From the NCBI RefSeq assembly GCF_015477765.1, contig NZ_JADLQQ010000007.1:496001-560000 (forward strand): a stretch of DNA of 64,000 nucleotides. The letters run 5' to 3'. Under the pieces are notes generated by a model, which saw only the letters and a list, made by a program, of their open reading frames with translations, was not told where the DNA came from and did not search any database. Positions 9,664 through 20,658 of this stretch are shown piece by piece (the stretch's first letter is position 1; every line of letters begins with the position of its first letter). This stretch comes from Nocardia transvalensis. GTDB lineage: Bacteria; Actinomycetota; Actinomycetes; Mycobacteriales; Mycobacteriaceae. Made by a program: the position numbers and the translations under genes.

Positions 9664-10626
9664 TCACCGGGGGGCTGGAGCGAGCAGCGACTCGACCCCG
9701 GGCGGAAGGCTGTGGCCGACAGCCGCGTCGACCACGAAGGCTTCCAGCGTCGCGCGGAAGGCGGTGGCGGCGTGGGTGGGGGCGACATCCTTGCGGTGGG
9801 CGAGCGCGACCGTACGGTGCAGGCTGTGCGAACCGCGCCCGTCGTCCGGCGAGAGCGGGGTGCCGCGCAGCCCGGGCCGCCCGGCCAGGACCATGCTCGG
9901 CACCACCGCCACGCCGAGCCCCACCTCCACGAACCGCAGGACCGCGTCCATCTCCCCGCCCTCGACGGCGAAACGGGGCTCGAACCCGGCCTGCCGGCAG
10001 GCCGCGATCGTCGCCTCGCGCAGGTCGTACCCGGTCCTGAACATCACCAGCGGCCTGTCTCGCAGGTCCGTGATGCGCAGGTGGGGGCGGTTCGGCAGCG
10101 AAGTGTCCTCCACCCGCGAGGCGACGACCAGGTTCTCCCGCAGGATCGGGCTGGTGACCAGGGGTGTGTCGTCGGCAAGGGGCGGGATCACCAGGGCTAG
10201 GTCGAGCGCTCCTCTGGTCAGGTCTCGCACCAGATCGCGCGAGCCGCCCTCCTCCACGAGCAGTTCGATCCCCGGGTAGGTGTCGTGGAAGCGCCGCAGG
10301 GTCTCGGCCAGCAGTCCGGCGCAGAGCGAGGGGGTGGCACCCAGCCTGACCCGGCCGCGCCGCAGTCCGGCGAGTTCCTGTACCGCGAGCCTCGCGGTGT
10401 CCACATCGGCGAGGATCCGGGTGGCGAGCGGAAGCAGCGCCTCGCCCGCCGGGGTCAGCGCGATATTGCCCCTGGCGCGGCTGAACACCGCGGCGCCGAG
10501 CTCGGTCTCCAACGTCCGGATCTGCTTGGACAGCGAGGGCTGCGCGACCCCCAGCGTCTCGGCCGCCCGGGTGAAGTGCCTGGTCTGCGCCACGGCCAGG
10601 AAGTACGACAACTGCTGCAACTGCAC
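9664..10626 (-). CDS. LysR-family transcriptional regulator, divergent from sdhCAB
   Basis: About 320 residues. The N-terminal winged HTH is canonical (LQQLSYFLAVAQTRHFTRAAETLGVAQPSLSKQIRTLE). The C-terminal periplasmic-binding-like effector domain follows (GRVRLGATPSLCAGLLAETL, VAVVPSMVLAGRPGLRG). GTG 10626 is chosen because family members begin right at MQLQQL; the frame is open to 10683 but the extra 19 residues are not LysR-like. No Shine-Dalgarno is seen, so the transcript may be leaderless. It is divergent from sdhC with a 178-bp gap, so it may control succinate dehydrogenase (inference from position). Confidence 0.9.
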   Translation of the reverse strand: MQLQQLSYFLAVAQTRHFTRAAETLGVAQPSLSKQIRTLETELGAAVFSRARGNIALTPAGEALLPLATRILADVDTARLAVQELAGLRRGRVRLGATPSLCAGLLAETLRRFHDTYPGIELLVEEGGSRDLVRDLTRGALDLALVIPPLADDTPLVTSPILRENLVVASRVEDTSLPNRPHLRITDLRDRPLVMFRTGYDLREATIAACRQAGFEPRFAVEGGEMDAVLRFVEVGLGVAVVPSMVLAGRPGLRGTPLSPDDGRGSHSLHRTVALAHRKDVAPTHAATAFRATLEAFVVDAAVGHSLPPGVESLLAPAPR

Positions 10627-10804
10627 AGTCGATAGCCTAGGACTATGGGGTTGCGCTGCATGATTCCGCGTGAAAAGACTCACGCCGCGAATTGACTACG
10701 CGCAGTAGTAATTACAGCGACAGCTCGGTTCATAGACCGCGGCCATCGAGACCAGACCGTCACGGACTTGGACCCGCCGAACAACTCGGCCGTACGTTCC
10801 GCTC

Positions 10805-11494
10805 GTGGCTATCGCAATACCGGCGCTGTACCGCTCGACGGTCGGCAAGAAGGCCGTCATGGCGGTGACCGGCGGCGTTCTCGTGCTGTACCTGGTCGCG
10901 CACATGGCCGGGAACCTGAAGATCTTCCTGGGGGAGTCGGACTTCGACCACTACGCCGCGTGGCTGCGCACGATCGGCGAGCCCGCGCTTCCCCCTCGGT
11001 GGTTTCTGTCGGGGGTGGAAATCGTGCTCGCCGCGAGCGTGATCCTGCACCTGTGGTCGGCGGTCTCGCTCGCCCGCAGGGCGCGACAGGCCAGGCCCGT
11101 CAAGTACGCGGCCGCGAAGAAGTCGCAGGCCAATGGCTATGCCGTCCACACCATGCGCTACGGCGGCGTCATCATCGCGCTGTTCATCGTCTGGCATCTG
11201 CTCGACCTGACCTTCGGCGCGGTGAACCCGAAGGGCCACGACTCGACCCCGTACGCCAAGGTCGTCGCCGACTTCGCGCCGTCGCACTGGTACATCACGC
11301 TGTTCTACGTCGTCGCCGTGGTCCTGGTGGGCGTGCACCTCAGGCACGGCATCCGCAGCGCCTTCCAGACCCTGGGCAGGGCCGGCAGGCGCGGTAACAC
11401 CGGCTACGACCTGCTCGCGGCCGTCGTCTCGACGCTGCTGGTGGTCGGCTTTCTGGCCGTCCCGGTCGGCGTCACATTCGGATGGGTGAAATAG
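10805..11494 (+). CDS. sdhC: Succinate dehydrogenase cytochrome b (membrane anchor) subunit
   Basis: 229 residues with five predicted transmembrane helices: near residues 18-38, 65-83, 117-137, 160-180 and 206-226. Heme and quinone ligands are expected at conserved His residues, including those in LVAHMAGNLK, VILHLWSAVS, FIVWHLLDLTF and VGVHLRHGI. This is the single-anchor, diheme-type (SdhC, Bacillus/Mtb Sdh1-like) form rather than the SdhC+SdhD pair. GTG 10805 is the start. It is first in the sdhCAB operon; its stop is 2 bp before the sdhA ATG, consistent with translational coupling. Confidence 0.93.
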   Translation: MAIAIPALYRSTVGKKAVMAVTGGVLVLYLVAHMAGNLKIFLGESDFDHYAAWLRTIGEPALPPRWFLSGVEIVLAASVILHLWSAVSLARRARQARPVKYAAAKKSQANGYAVHTMRYGGVIIALFIVWHLLDLTFGAVNPKGHDSTPYAKVVADFAPSHWYITLFYVVAVVLVGVHLRHGIRSAFQTLGRAGRRGNTGYDLLAAVVSTLLVVGFLAVPVGVTFGWVK

Positions 11495-11496
11495 AG

Positions 11497-13434
<1,938 letters not shown>

Positions 13435-13449
13435 AGACGAGGTGTCATC

Positions 13450-14193
13450 GTGAAACTCACACTGCGCATCTGGCGGCAGCAGGGTCCGCAGGCCAGGGGA
13501 GGGCTGGTCGACTATCCCGTCGAAATCTCCCCCGACGCCTCGTTTCTGGAGATGCTGGATGTCCTCAACGAGCGTCTCGTCGGTGCGGGTGAGGAACCCG
13601 TCGCCTTCGACCACGACTGCCGCGAGGGTATCTGCGGCATGTGCTCACTCGTCATCGACGGAACCCCGCACGGTCCGGAGAAGGCCACGACGACCTGTCA
13701 GCTCCACATGCGGAAGTTCTCCGACGGCGAGACCATCACGGTGGAACCGTGGCGGGCCAAGGCATTTCCCGTCGTCAAGGATCTGGTCGTCGACCGCTCG
13801 GCCTTCGACAGGATCATCCAGGCGGGCGGCTACATCACCGCGCCGACCGGCACCGCGCCCGAGGCCCACGCGGTGCCCGTGCCCAAGCCCGACTCCGACG
13901 CCGCTTTTCGGGCGGCCGAGTGCATCGGCTGCGGCGCATGCGTGGCGGCCTGCCCCAACGGCTCGGCAATGCTGTTCACCGCCGCCAAGGTCACCCATCT
14001 CGGCCTGCTGCCCCAGGGACAGCCGGAACGGTACTCCCGCGTCGTCGACATGCTGGAGACCCACGACGAACTGGGCTTCGGCGGCTGCACCAACACCGGC
14101 GAGTGCACGGCCGCCTGCCCGAAGGAGATCCCCCAGGACGTCATCGCAAGCCTGAACAAGGACTTCCTGCGCGCCACCGTGAAGGGCCGCTGA
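13450..14193 (+). CDS. sdhB: Succinate dehydrogenase/fumarate reductase iron-sulfur subunit
   Basis: 247 residues. Carries electrons from FAD to quinone. Cluster ligands are all visible: [2Fe-2S] in CREGICGMCSLVIDG with a later TTC; [4Fe-4S] in CIGCGACVAACPNG; [3Fe-4S] in CTNTGECTAACPKEIP. The N-terminus has the ferredoxin fold (KLTLRIWRQQGPQARGGL). GTG 13450 starts 15 bp after the sdhA stop. Last gene of the operon; it converges with the proline-rich gene 49 bp downstream, where no clear hairpin is seen. Confidence 0.95.
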   Translation: MKLTLRIWRQQGPQARGGLVDYPVEISPDASFLEMLDVLNERLVGAGEEPVAFDHDCREGICGMCSLVIDGTPHGPEKATTTCQLHMRKFSDGETITVEPWRAKAFPVVKDLVVDRSAFDRIIQAGGYITAPTGTAPEAHAVPVPKPDSDAAFRAAECIGCGACVAACPNGSAMLFTAAKVTHLGLLPQGQPERYSRVVDMLETHDELGFGGCTNTGECTAACPKEIPQDVIASLNKDFLRATVKGR

Positions 14194-14242
14194 CCACGGG
14201 CTTACACGAGGGCAGCCTATTTTGTGAACGACACCGGGATTG

Positions 14243-16939
14243 CTAGTCCTGAGGGCGTTCTGCCTCGCTGTCCTGGCGATCGCCGTCGGCGTCCTGGCCT
14301 GGGTGATCGTCTTCCTGGGTGAGGATCGGTGTCGGTTCGTGCGGGGCCGTGGGTTCACGGTCTTCGCGTTCGGGCGGGGTGGGCTGCTGCGTATATGTTG
14401 CGTCCAAGACTCGACCGGCGTACTCCTCCGGTGCGGGGCGTTCACTGTGATCGTCGCGCGCATCGGTGCCGTTGTCCTGCGTCGGCTCGACCTCTGGCGG
14501 TGTTTCGCTCGCGGCTGGTTCGGCGGGCTTGCGATCTGCTGTGCCGGAGTGGTCGGCGGGGGCGAGCAGCCCTGGGATGTCGGCCAGACCCGGGGGCGCC
14601 TCTGTAGCGTTCGTGTCATCGGTGGGGGCGGTTTCGCCGAGCGTGGGCTGGACGGTCTCGTTTTCGCCCGTGGCGGTGTGGGATTCGTGGCGCAGGTCGA
14701 CCTGCTTGCCTGTCTTGTCCCACTCGCTTCGGAATCGGATGTGGGGGCGGGGTGCCCGGTGATCCATCGGGTAGCCGGGGTCGTCGGAGGCGAAGGCCGC
14801 TGCGGCGCCGATGATGCCCGCGGCGGCCGGGCCGGCTGTGGGCATGATGTCGACCGGGGGCGTGTCCGGGGGCGGCACAGCGGGTTTCGCCGGATCGGGC
14901 ATGGGGGTGTGTGCTCCCGGGCCCGGCAACGGCACGGGTTTCGGGGTGTGGGGAGTTGGTGCCGGTGTGTTCGGTGTGGGGGCCGGAGTGGGTGCGTTCG
15001 GTGGTACCGGGGTGTTCGATGTCGGCGGTGGGGAGGCCGGTGTCGGTGCCGGGGCACCCGGTGTCGGTGCGGGTGCCGTCGGAGCGGGGGGAGGAGGTGG
15101 GGTCGGCGTATTCGGCAGCGGTGCCGGTGGATTCGGTGGCAGAGGGGTGAGCGACGGAGGGGAGATCGGCACGCCGGGTACGGGCACCGCCGGGACGGGT
15201 GGCAGCGTCGCCGCCAGCGGCATCGGTGTCGGGGCCGGGGCGCTCGGTGGCGGCGGTGGTGCGGGTGCCGGGCTCGGTGCCGGTGCGGGAGCTGGAGCCG
15301 GTGCGCTCGGTCCGGGGGTGCTCGGCGCAGGGGTCGAGGGGCCGAATGCCGGTGGTTGCGTGCTCGGTGCGGGTGTCGGTGTGGTGGGGCCGAAGGTCGA
15401 TGCGGGTGGTTGAGCGCTCGGTGCCGGTATTGCGGCGTTCGGCGCGGGGGTCTGGGCGGTCGGCGCGGGTGCCGTGGGACCGAAAGTCGGTGCCGGTGTT
15501 TGGGCGGTGGGCGCCGGGGGAGAGGGGACGAATGCCGGTGCTTGGGTGCTCGGCGCAGGCGTCGTGGGGCCGACGGCCGATCCGGGACTCGGTGACGTAG
15601 GCGCCTGCGGGCCGGTAACCGGGGAATTAGGTGGTGGCGCAGAGGGATTGGAGGCCGGTGCGGGAGCCGGGGAGGACGGGGCCGAGCCGTGTGACGGTGA
15701 GCCGCTGCTTCCGGGGGCGCCCGTTTCGCCGCCGGAGCCGGGTGGGACCGGGACATGATGCGTCGCAGGGGTGACGGCATTGTTGGCGGGCGCCGTCGCG
15801 ATCGGTTGGTCGCCGAGGAGACGAGAGCTGTCCGGGCTGGTGGCCGAAGGTACTTCCGGAGCGTCGCCGGTCGGCGTTATCGGAACTTGGTGGTGCGGAG
15901 CTCGATTCGCCGCATCGGAAGGCGGGGGTGGCGGTGTGCCGTTGCCGCTCTGGGCCTGGGCGGAATCGGAGCCGACCGACGAGGCGCCACTAGGTTTTTC
16001 GGCGGCCGGGGAGGTATTGCCCGATTGCTGCACGCCGGAAGCGGCCCCTTGCTGCGTTCCCGGCGTTCCCTGCTGGGGGCCCGGTGTGCCGTAGTGGGCG
16101 GTCGGGGCTGCCGCGAACGCACCGCCATGAGTGCCCGGCGACGAATTCCCGCCGTGCTCGGAACCGGGCAAACCCGGAAGGGCTCCGGTAGCGGGATTCC
16201 ACAGTCCGCTGACCGGCGAACCGAGGTGGGCCTCGCCGGAGGCCGCGGCCGGGAGGGTCTCACCGGGCACGCCTTGCGTCGGCGGCCTCCACAGGCCGTC
16301 GACTACCGAATCGGTCGCGGACACCGGGACCGTGGTGTTCGGCCGGGCACCGGCCACCGCTGTGCCGGACTCGTCCGTCGAGCCCGTCGAATCCGTTGCC
16401 GCACCACCATTTCCATCCGCCGCCGACATTGCGGGCGGGAAGGTGGGGATTCGAGCGTCCTGATCGGTGAAAGGGACCAGGTAGTGCTGCTGCATCACCT
16501 GCCGGGCCTCGTCCTGCGCCTTCTGGGCGGCACGCATCTGGCTGTCGTACCCGGTCGGATCCTGCGTCGGATCCGCGGTGGGCGGCACGGGTTTCGGGAT
16601 GTAGGCCTTGGTCGTCAACGCCGCCTGCGCCGTCGCGGTCACCGCCCGGCCCGTCTGCTCGAACAGATCCGCCAGCGCGCTCGCGTGGGTGGTGTACCCC
16701 GTCAGCGCCTGGACCGCGGCATCGGCGGCCACGCCGGTCCATTGCCCGTCGACGGCCGTGCGCACGGCCTGCAGCATCGTGGTGGTCGACTCTCGCCACT
16801 GCGTGCGGGCCTGCTCCCAGGTGCCCACCACATCGGCGGTGTGATCGGTGACCGTCTGGAACGCGTCATAGATCTGCTGGTGGGTCAGCGCATCGACGTT
16901 TTCCCGGTTGGTGATCGCGGGTTGGTCGTAGTCGGTCAT
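14243..16939 (-). CDS. Very proline-rich WXG100/PPE-like secreted protein
   Basis: 898 residues. The first 190 are helical and resemble ESX/type VII substrates: two long helices with a W-x-G turn (DGQWTGVAADAAVQAL near residues 66-81) and a TYDAFQTVTDHTAD-like first helix. Residues from about 190 to 690 are low complexity, dominated by Pro, Ala, Ser, Thr and Gly (repeating PAPS, APTP, PNSP blocks). The last 200 are acidic and hydrophilic with an Ala-rich hydrophobic patch (GPAAAGIIGAAAAFA). ATG 16939 overlaps the upstream stop as TGATG, so it is coupled to the 137-residue gene. No ESX core components are in the window. Probable role: ESX-exported surface or wall-spanning protein. Confidence 0.75.
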   Translation of the reverse strand: MTDYDQPAITNRENVDALTHQQIYDAFQTVTDHTADVVGTWEQARTQWRESTTTMLQAVRTAVDGQWTGVAADAAVQALTGYTTHASALADLFEQTGRAVTATAQAALTTKAYIPKPVPPTADPTQDPTGYDSQMRAAQKAQDEARQVMQQHYLVPFTDQDARIPTFPPAMSAADGNGGAATDSTGSTDESGTAVAGARPNTTVPVSATDSVVDGLWRPPTQGVPGETLPAAASGEAHLGSPVSGLWNPATGALPGLPGSEHGGNSSPGTHGGAFAAAPTAHYGTPGPQQGTPGTQQGAASGVQQSGNTSPAAEKPSGASSVGSDSAQAQSGNGTPPPPPSDAANRAPHHQVPITPTGDAPEVPSATSPDSSRLLGDQPIATAPANNAVTPATHHVPVPPGSGGETGAPGSSGSPSHGSAPSSPAPAPASNPSAPPPNSPVTGPQAPTSPSPGSAVGPTTPAPSTQAPAFVPSPPAPTAQTPAPTFGPTAPAPTAQTPAPNAAIPAPSAQPPASTFGPTTPTPAPSTQPPAFGPSTPAPSTPGPSAPAPAPAPAPSPAPAPPPPPSAPAPTPMPLAATLPPVPAVPVPGVPISPPSLTPLPPNPPAPLPNTPTPPPPPAPTAPAPTPGAPAPTPASPPPTSNTPVPPNAPTPAPTPNTPAPTPHTPKPVPLPGPGAHTPMPDPAKPAVPPPDTPPVDIMPTAGPAAAGIIGAAAAFASDDPGYPMDHRAPRPHIRFRSEWDKTGKQVDLRHESHTATGENETVQPTLGETAPTDDTNATEAPPGLADIPGLLAPADHSGTADRKPAEPAASETPPEVEPTQDNGTDARDDHSERPAPEEYAGRVLDATYTQQPTPPEREDREPTAPHEPTPILTQEDDHPGQDADGDRQDSEAERPQD

Positions 16940-17352
16940 CACACGCTCTCGATGGTGGAGGCCTGCACCGCGCGCAGCCGGGCGGCGAAGTCGGCGTCGG
17001 TCTGCTCGAGGCGTCGGCGAATCGTGCGGAACAGGGTCTGCAACTCGTCGGCGACCCGCCAGTGGTCCTGCAGGGTGTCGAAGGCGCTGTTGGGGCCGCC
17101 CATGCCCTTCCCGCGGAAGCGCTGCACCAGGGTGTGGGCCGAGGTCAGGACGCCGGACTGTTCGCCCAGACCCCAGGATTCGTGCTCGGAGACCTTGCGC
17201 ACCAGCTGCTGCATGGCCTCGATCTCGGTCTTGCGCTGCTGCATCGCGCGATCCAGCGCCAGAAAGGCCTGCGGATCGACCTTCAGTGTCACCCCGCCGG
17301 TCCTGGCCTGATCGATCAGTGGACCGAAGCCCGCGCGGCCGTCCTCTGCCAT
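16939..17352 (-). CDS. Small helical WXG-like protein, partner of the proline-rich protein
   Basis: 137 residues starting MAEDGRAGFGPLIDQARTGG, all helical by composition. Two long amphipathic helices (ALDRAMQQRKTEIEAMQQLV and ADELQTLFRTIRRRLEQTD) flank ESWGLG, which looks like a WXG-type turn. This size and layout fit a type VII secretion substrate or chaperone partner. The start at ATG 17352 is set by GGTGGGG about 7 nt upstream; the open frame extends to 17616 but that part has no homology-like character. The stop overlaps the start of the proline-rich gene (TGATG), as in esx/PE-PPE pairs, where the partners form a heterodimer (inference). Confidence 0.78.
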   Translation of the reverse strand: MAEDGRAGFGPLIDQARTGGVTLKVDPQAFLALDRAMQQRKTEIEAMQQLVRKVSEHESWGLGEQSGVLTSAHTLVQRFRGKGMGGPNSAFDTLQDHWRVADELQTLFRTIRRRLEQTDADFAARLRAVQASTIESV

Positions 17353-17503
17353 GCTGTCCCCACCTCGAGTGTGTGCCCGTTCGTCATAGATACGACGTGG
17401 CCGCGGCGCGCACGGTTCCCTCGGGCGAACCTGTCGTGCCGGTGGGGCGATTCTGCCACAGTAGGCGGGAATCCGGGCCGATGCCCGCGGAATAAGGTCG
17501 CTC

Positions 17504-18892
17504 CTAGGTGGCCTGGCTGACCGAGGACATGTGGAAGTCCGGAATCCGCAACGGGGGCATCGCGGTTCGGGTGAACCAGTCCTTCCATTCGCGCGGCAGG
17601 GTGGTTTCGGTGGCACCCGCCTCGGCGGTGCGTCGCAGCAGATCCAGGGGGCTCTCGTTGAAGCGGAAGTTGTTCACCGCGGCGGTGACCTCACCGTCCT
17701 CGACCAGGTAGACGCCGTCGCGGGTCAGGCCGGTCAGCAACAGGGTCGCCGGGTCGACCTCGCGGATGTACCACAGGCAGGTCAGCAGCAGGCCCCGGTC
17801 GGTGCGGGCGATCATCTCGGCGAGCGAGGCCTGCGAACCGCCGGTCATGAGCAGGTTGTCCCCCGGAACCGTCACGGGCGCATCGAATTCGGCCGCGGTG
17901 GCGCGCGGGTACACCAGCGATTCGATGACGCCCTCGCGGATCCAGTCGACACGCTCGGCCGGTAAACCGTTGTCGAACACCGACAGCGACTCCGAGGAGG
18001 CCGCGGTCGCGACGAACGGCCGGTATTGCAAACCGGTAGCCTTCGGATCGGAGTACAGGGTGAGTGGGATGCCGGTGAGCCGCTCGCCGATTCGGGTGCC
18101 GCCGGCGCGGGAGAAGGCGGTGTGGCCCTCCTGGGCGCCGCGGCCCTCCATCGACCACACCATGTAGATCATCAGATCGGCGACCGCCGAGGGCGGCAGC
18201 AGCGTCTCGTAGCGTCCGGCGGGCAGGTCCACCCGGCGTTTACACCAGTCCAGGCGCCGCCCGAGTTCGGCCAGCAGCGACGGCACGTCGATATCGGTGA
18301 AATCGACGGTCCCGGCGCCGACCCAGGCGCTGGCCGCGTCCTCGGGCGCGCCGCGCTTGCCGTTGATCTCGATCGAGCCGGTGGGCTGGGTGAAGCGGCG
18401 GCGGATGCCGGTGGAGGTGCCCAGCCAGGTGGTGTGCAACTGGTGGTGGGCGAAGCCGTAGAGCCGATCGGCGCCGTCGAATCCGGCGGCCATATCGCGG
18501 GCCAGGCCGCCGAACACCCCGATATCGGTTTCGGCGGGCGCGGCGGCCCAGTCGGAAGCCGCCGGGGCGCTGTCGGATTCCAGCAGCGGCATCGCGTCGC
18601 GGGCCGGGGCCGCGGCCTGCGCGGCCTGTTCACTGGCCCGCACCACGGCCTCGATCTCACCCGGATCGACGCTGGTGGAGGAGACACTGCCCACCCGGGC
18701 CGAGCGCGGCCCGTCGCGCACCACCGACACCACCGCCCAGTCCCGCGCCACCGACGATCCGTTGGTGGTCATGGAATTACCGGCCCACCGCAGCGACGCC
18801 TCGTGTGCGTCGGTGACGATCACGATCGCCTCATCCGCGCGCGAGGCCGCCAGCGCCCGCTCGACGACCTCGCCGCCGTGTAGCACCGTCAC
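17504..18892 (-). CDS. pmbA: TldE/PmbA-family metalloprotease subunit
   Basis: 462 residues. PmbA/TldE pairs with TldD to form the heterodimeric protease that trims peptides such as antitoxin CcdA and microcin precursors. Sequence hallmarks: an N-terminal domain with DEAIVIVTDAHEASLRWAGNS, a central YETLLPPSAVADLMIYMVW region, and a C-terminal LLTCLWYIREVDPATLLLTGLTRDGVYLVEDG barrel. As expected for TldE, there is no HExxxH motif; that is on TldD. GTG 18892 overlaps the tldD stop by 4 bp (GTGA). The downstream WXG-like genes are 151 bp away on the same strand, so cotranscription is possible. Confidence 0.93.
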   Translation of the reverse strand: MTVLHGGEVVERALAASRADEAIVIVTDAHEASLRWAGNSMTTNGSSVARDWAVVSVVRDGPRSARVGSVSSTSVDPGEIEAVVRASEQAAQAAAPARDAMPLLESDSAPAASDWAAAPAETDIGVFGGLARDMAAGFDGADRLYGFAHHQLHTTWLGTSTGIRRRFTQPTGSIEINGKRGAPEDAASAWVGAGTVDFTDIDVPSLLAELGRRLDWCKRRVDLPAGRYETLLPPSAVADLMIYMVWSMEGRGAQEGHTAFSRAGGTRIGERLTGIPLTLYSDPKATGLQYRPFVATAASSESLSVFDNGLPAERVDWIREGVIESLVYPRATAAEFDAPVTVPGDNLLMTGGSQASLAEMIARTDRGLLLTCLWYIREVDPATLLLTGLTRDGVYLVEDGEVTAAVNNFRFNESPLDLLRRTAEAGATETTLPREWKDWFTRTAMPPLRIPDFHMSSVSQAT

Positions 18893-20415
18893 TGCCCGGC
18901 CTCCGTCCGAGTATTGAGAATATTGACTCCCCGCACCAGCACCGGCGGGCAGCCGTGGCTGACCGCGGCGACTTGGCCCGGTTGCGCCTTACCGCAGTTG
19001 AACGCCCCGCCCAGCACCCAGGTCGAGGGGCCGCCGACGGCCTCCATGGATCCCCAGAAGTCGGTGGTGGTGGCCTGGTAGGCGACATCGCGCAGCTGAC
19101 CGGCCAAGCGGCCGTTGCGGATCCGGAAGAACCGCTGCCCGGTGAACTGGAAGTTGTAGCGCTGCATATCGATCGACCACGACTTGTCGCCGACGATGTA
19201 GATGCCGTTGTCCACCCGCGAGATCAGCTCCTCGGTGGTGGTGTCGCGCTGCGGATCCGGCTGCAGCGACACATTGGCCATCCGCTGGATCGGCACGTGG
19301 TGGGCCGAATCGGCATAGGAGCAGCCGTTGGAGCGGTCCAGGCCCAGCCGCGGCGCGAACACCCGGTCGAGTTGGTAGCCGACCAGAATGCCGTCGCGCA
19401 CCAGATCCCATCGCTGCCCCGCCACGCCCTCGTCGTCGTAGCCGACGGTCGCCAGCCCGTACTCCTGGGTGCGGTCGCCGGTGACATGCATGATCTCGGT
19501 GCCGTAGCGCAGCGTGCCCAGCTTGTCGGGGGTCGCGAAGGAGGTTCCGGCGTAGGCGGATTCGTAGCCGATCGCGCGGTCGTATTCGGTGGCATGGCCG
19601 ATGGATTCGTGGATGGTCAGCCACAGGTTGGTCGGGTCGATCACCAGATCGGTGGGGCCGGGCTCGACCGTGGGCGCCTTCACCTTCTCGGCCAGCCATT
19701 CGGGGATCTGCGCGAGTTCGCCGGACCAGTCCCACACTCCGTCGGCGCCGGTGACGTACTCCCAGCCGCGCCCGGCCGGGGCGGCGACGGTGCGCATCGT
19801 CTCGAACGCTCCGGCCGCCGGATCGACGGCGATGGCCTCGAGTTGCGGATGCAGCCGCACCCGCTGCTGGGTGATCGAGGATCCGGCGGTGTCGGCGTAG
19901 AAGACCTGCTCCTTGACCTGCAGCACCGACGCGGTGACGTGGTCGACCCCGTCCGCGGCGGCGAGGCGCTCCGAATACTCCTGCAGCAGGGCCACTTTCT
20001 CCGGCGTCGGGACGGTGAACGGATCGATCGCATACGACGAGACCCACTGCACGCCCTGGTAGACCGGCTCGTCGGCCAGCTCCACCCGCTCCCGGTTGAG
20101 TGCGCGCAGCGTGGTCGCGACCGTCACCGCGCGGCGTGCGACCTCGGTGGCCGTCGCGGGGGACAGGTCGGCGTGCGAGGCGAAACCCCAGGTGCCATCG
20201 ACGATCACGCGCACGGCGAAGCCGAGATCGGTGGCGTCACTGATGGCTTCGACCCGCCCGTCGCGCAGCCGGATCGACTGGGTCACCAGCCGATGCACGC
20301 GCAGATCGGCGTGTTGGGCGCCGGCGGCCCGCGCCGCGGTGAGCGCGGCGTCGGCCAGCGCGGCCAGCGGTAGCGCGCGGAACTGCTCGTCCACGACCCG
20401 GGTTGCGATAGTCAC
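18889..20415 (-). CDS. tldD: TldD-family zinc metalloprotease
   Basis: 508 residues starting at GTG 20415 (VTIATRVVDEQFRALPLAAL). The catalytic subunit of the TldD/TldE protease; the zinc motif HESIGHATE (HExxxH) lies near residue 270. Later segments GRLAGQLRDVAYQATTTDFWGSM and STWVLGGAFNCGKAQPGQ are typical TldD C-terminal barrel sequence; the Cys there is a conserved feature. The frame is open to 21312, but the extra 299 codons run antisense through the TetR gene and are not TldD-like. It is divergent from TetR across a 243-bp gap that contains direct repeats. Confidence 0.94.
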   Translation of the reverse strand: MTIATRVVDEQFRALPLAALADAALTAARAAGAQHADLRVHRLVTQSIRLRDGRVEAISDATDLGFAVRVIVDGTWGFASHADLSPATATEVARRAVTVATTLRALNRERVELADEPVYQGVQWVSSYAIDPFTVPTPEKVALLQEYSERLAAADGVDHVTASVLQVKEQVFYADTAGSSITQQRVRLHPQLEAIAVDPAAGAFETMRTVAAPAGRGWEYVTGADGVWDWSGELAQIPEWLAEKVKAPTVEPGPTDLVIDPTNLWLTIHESIGHATEYDRAIGYESAYAGTSFATPDKLGTLRYGTEIMHVTGDRTQEYGLATVGYDDEGVAGQRWDLVRDGILVGYQLDRVFAPRLGLDRSNGCSYADSAHHVPIQRMANVSLQPDPQRDTTTEELISRVDNGIYIVGDKSWSIDMQRYNFQFTGQRFFRIRNGRLAGQLRDVAYQATTTDFWGSMEAVGGPSTWVLGGAFNCGKAQPGQVAAVSHGCPPVLVRGVNILNTRTEAGQ

Positions 20416-20518
20416 CCCGCACACGCTAATTGCCGGTGAACCCCTCCTACAACACGAATCGGGGGTATGCCTCTGCACCGGAAATCGGAGATGCCTGGCC
20501 ACTCGTCGTTCCGGCATG

Positions 20519-20571
20519 ATTCCGGCCGGAAACGACACGCCGTGCAAACCTGCATCGAATGCAAACATGCA
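20519..20571. promoter_or_regulatory. Palindrome and direct repeats in the tldD-tetR intergenic region
   Basis: TTCCGGCCGGAA (20519-20530) is a perfect 12-bp palindrome. It is followed by TGCAAACCTGCA (20543-20554) and TGCAAACATGCA (20560-20571), 12-bp direct repeats differing at one base with 17-bp spacing. These lie about 90-140 bp upstream of both the tetR and tldD starts and are candidate binding sites for the adjacent TetR protein. Confidence 0.45.
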
Positions 20572-20658
20572 CGACATGCGGGGTGGCACAGGGTGAAACG
20601 CGCGCGCGACACGCAGCTTGCCGCACCTCGGCCGATCTATGCCGTACTGTCTGCCCGC

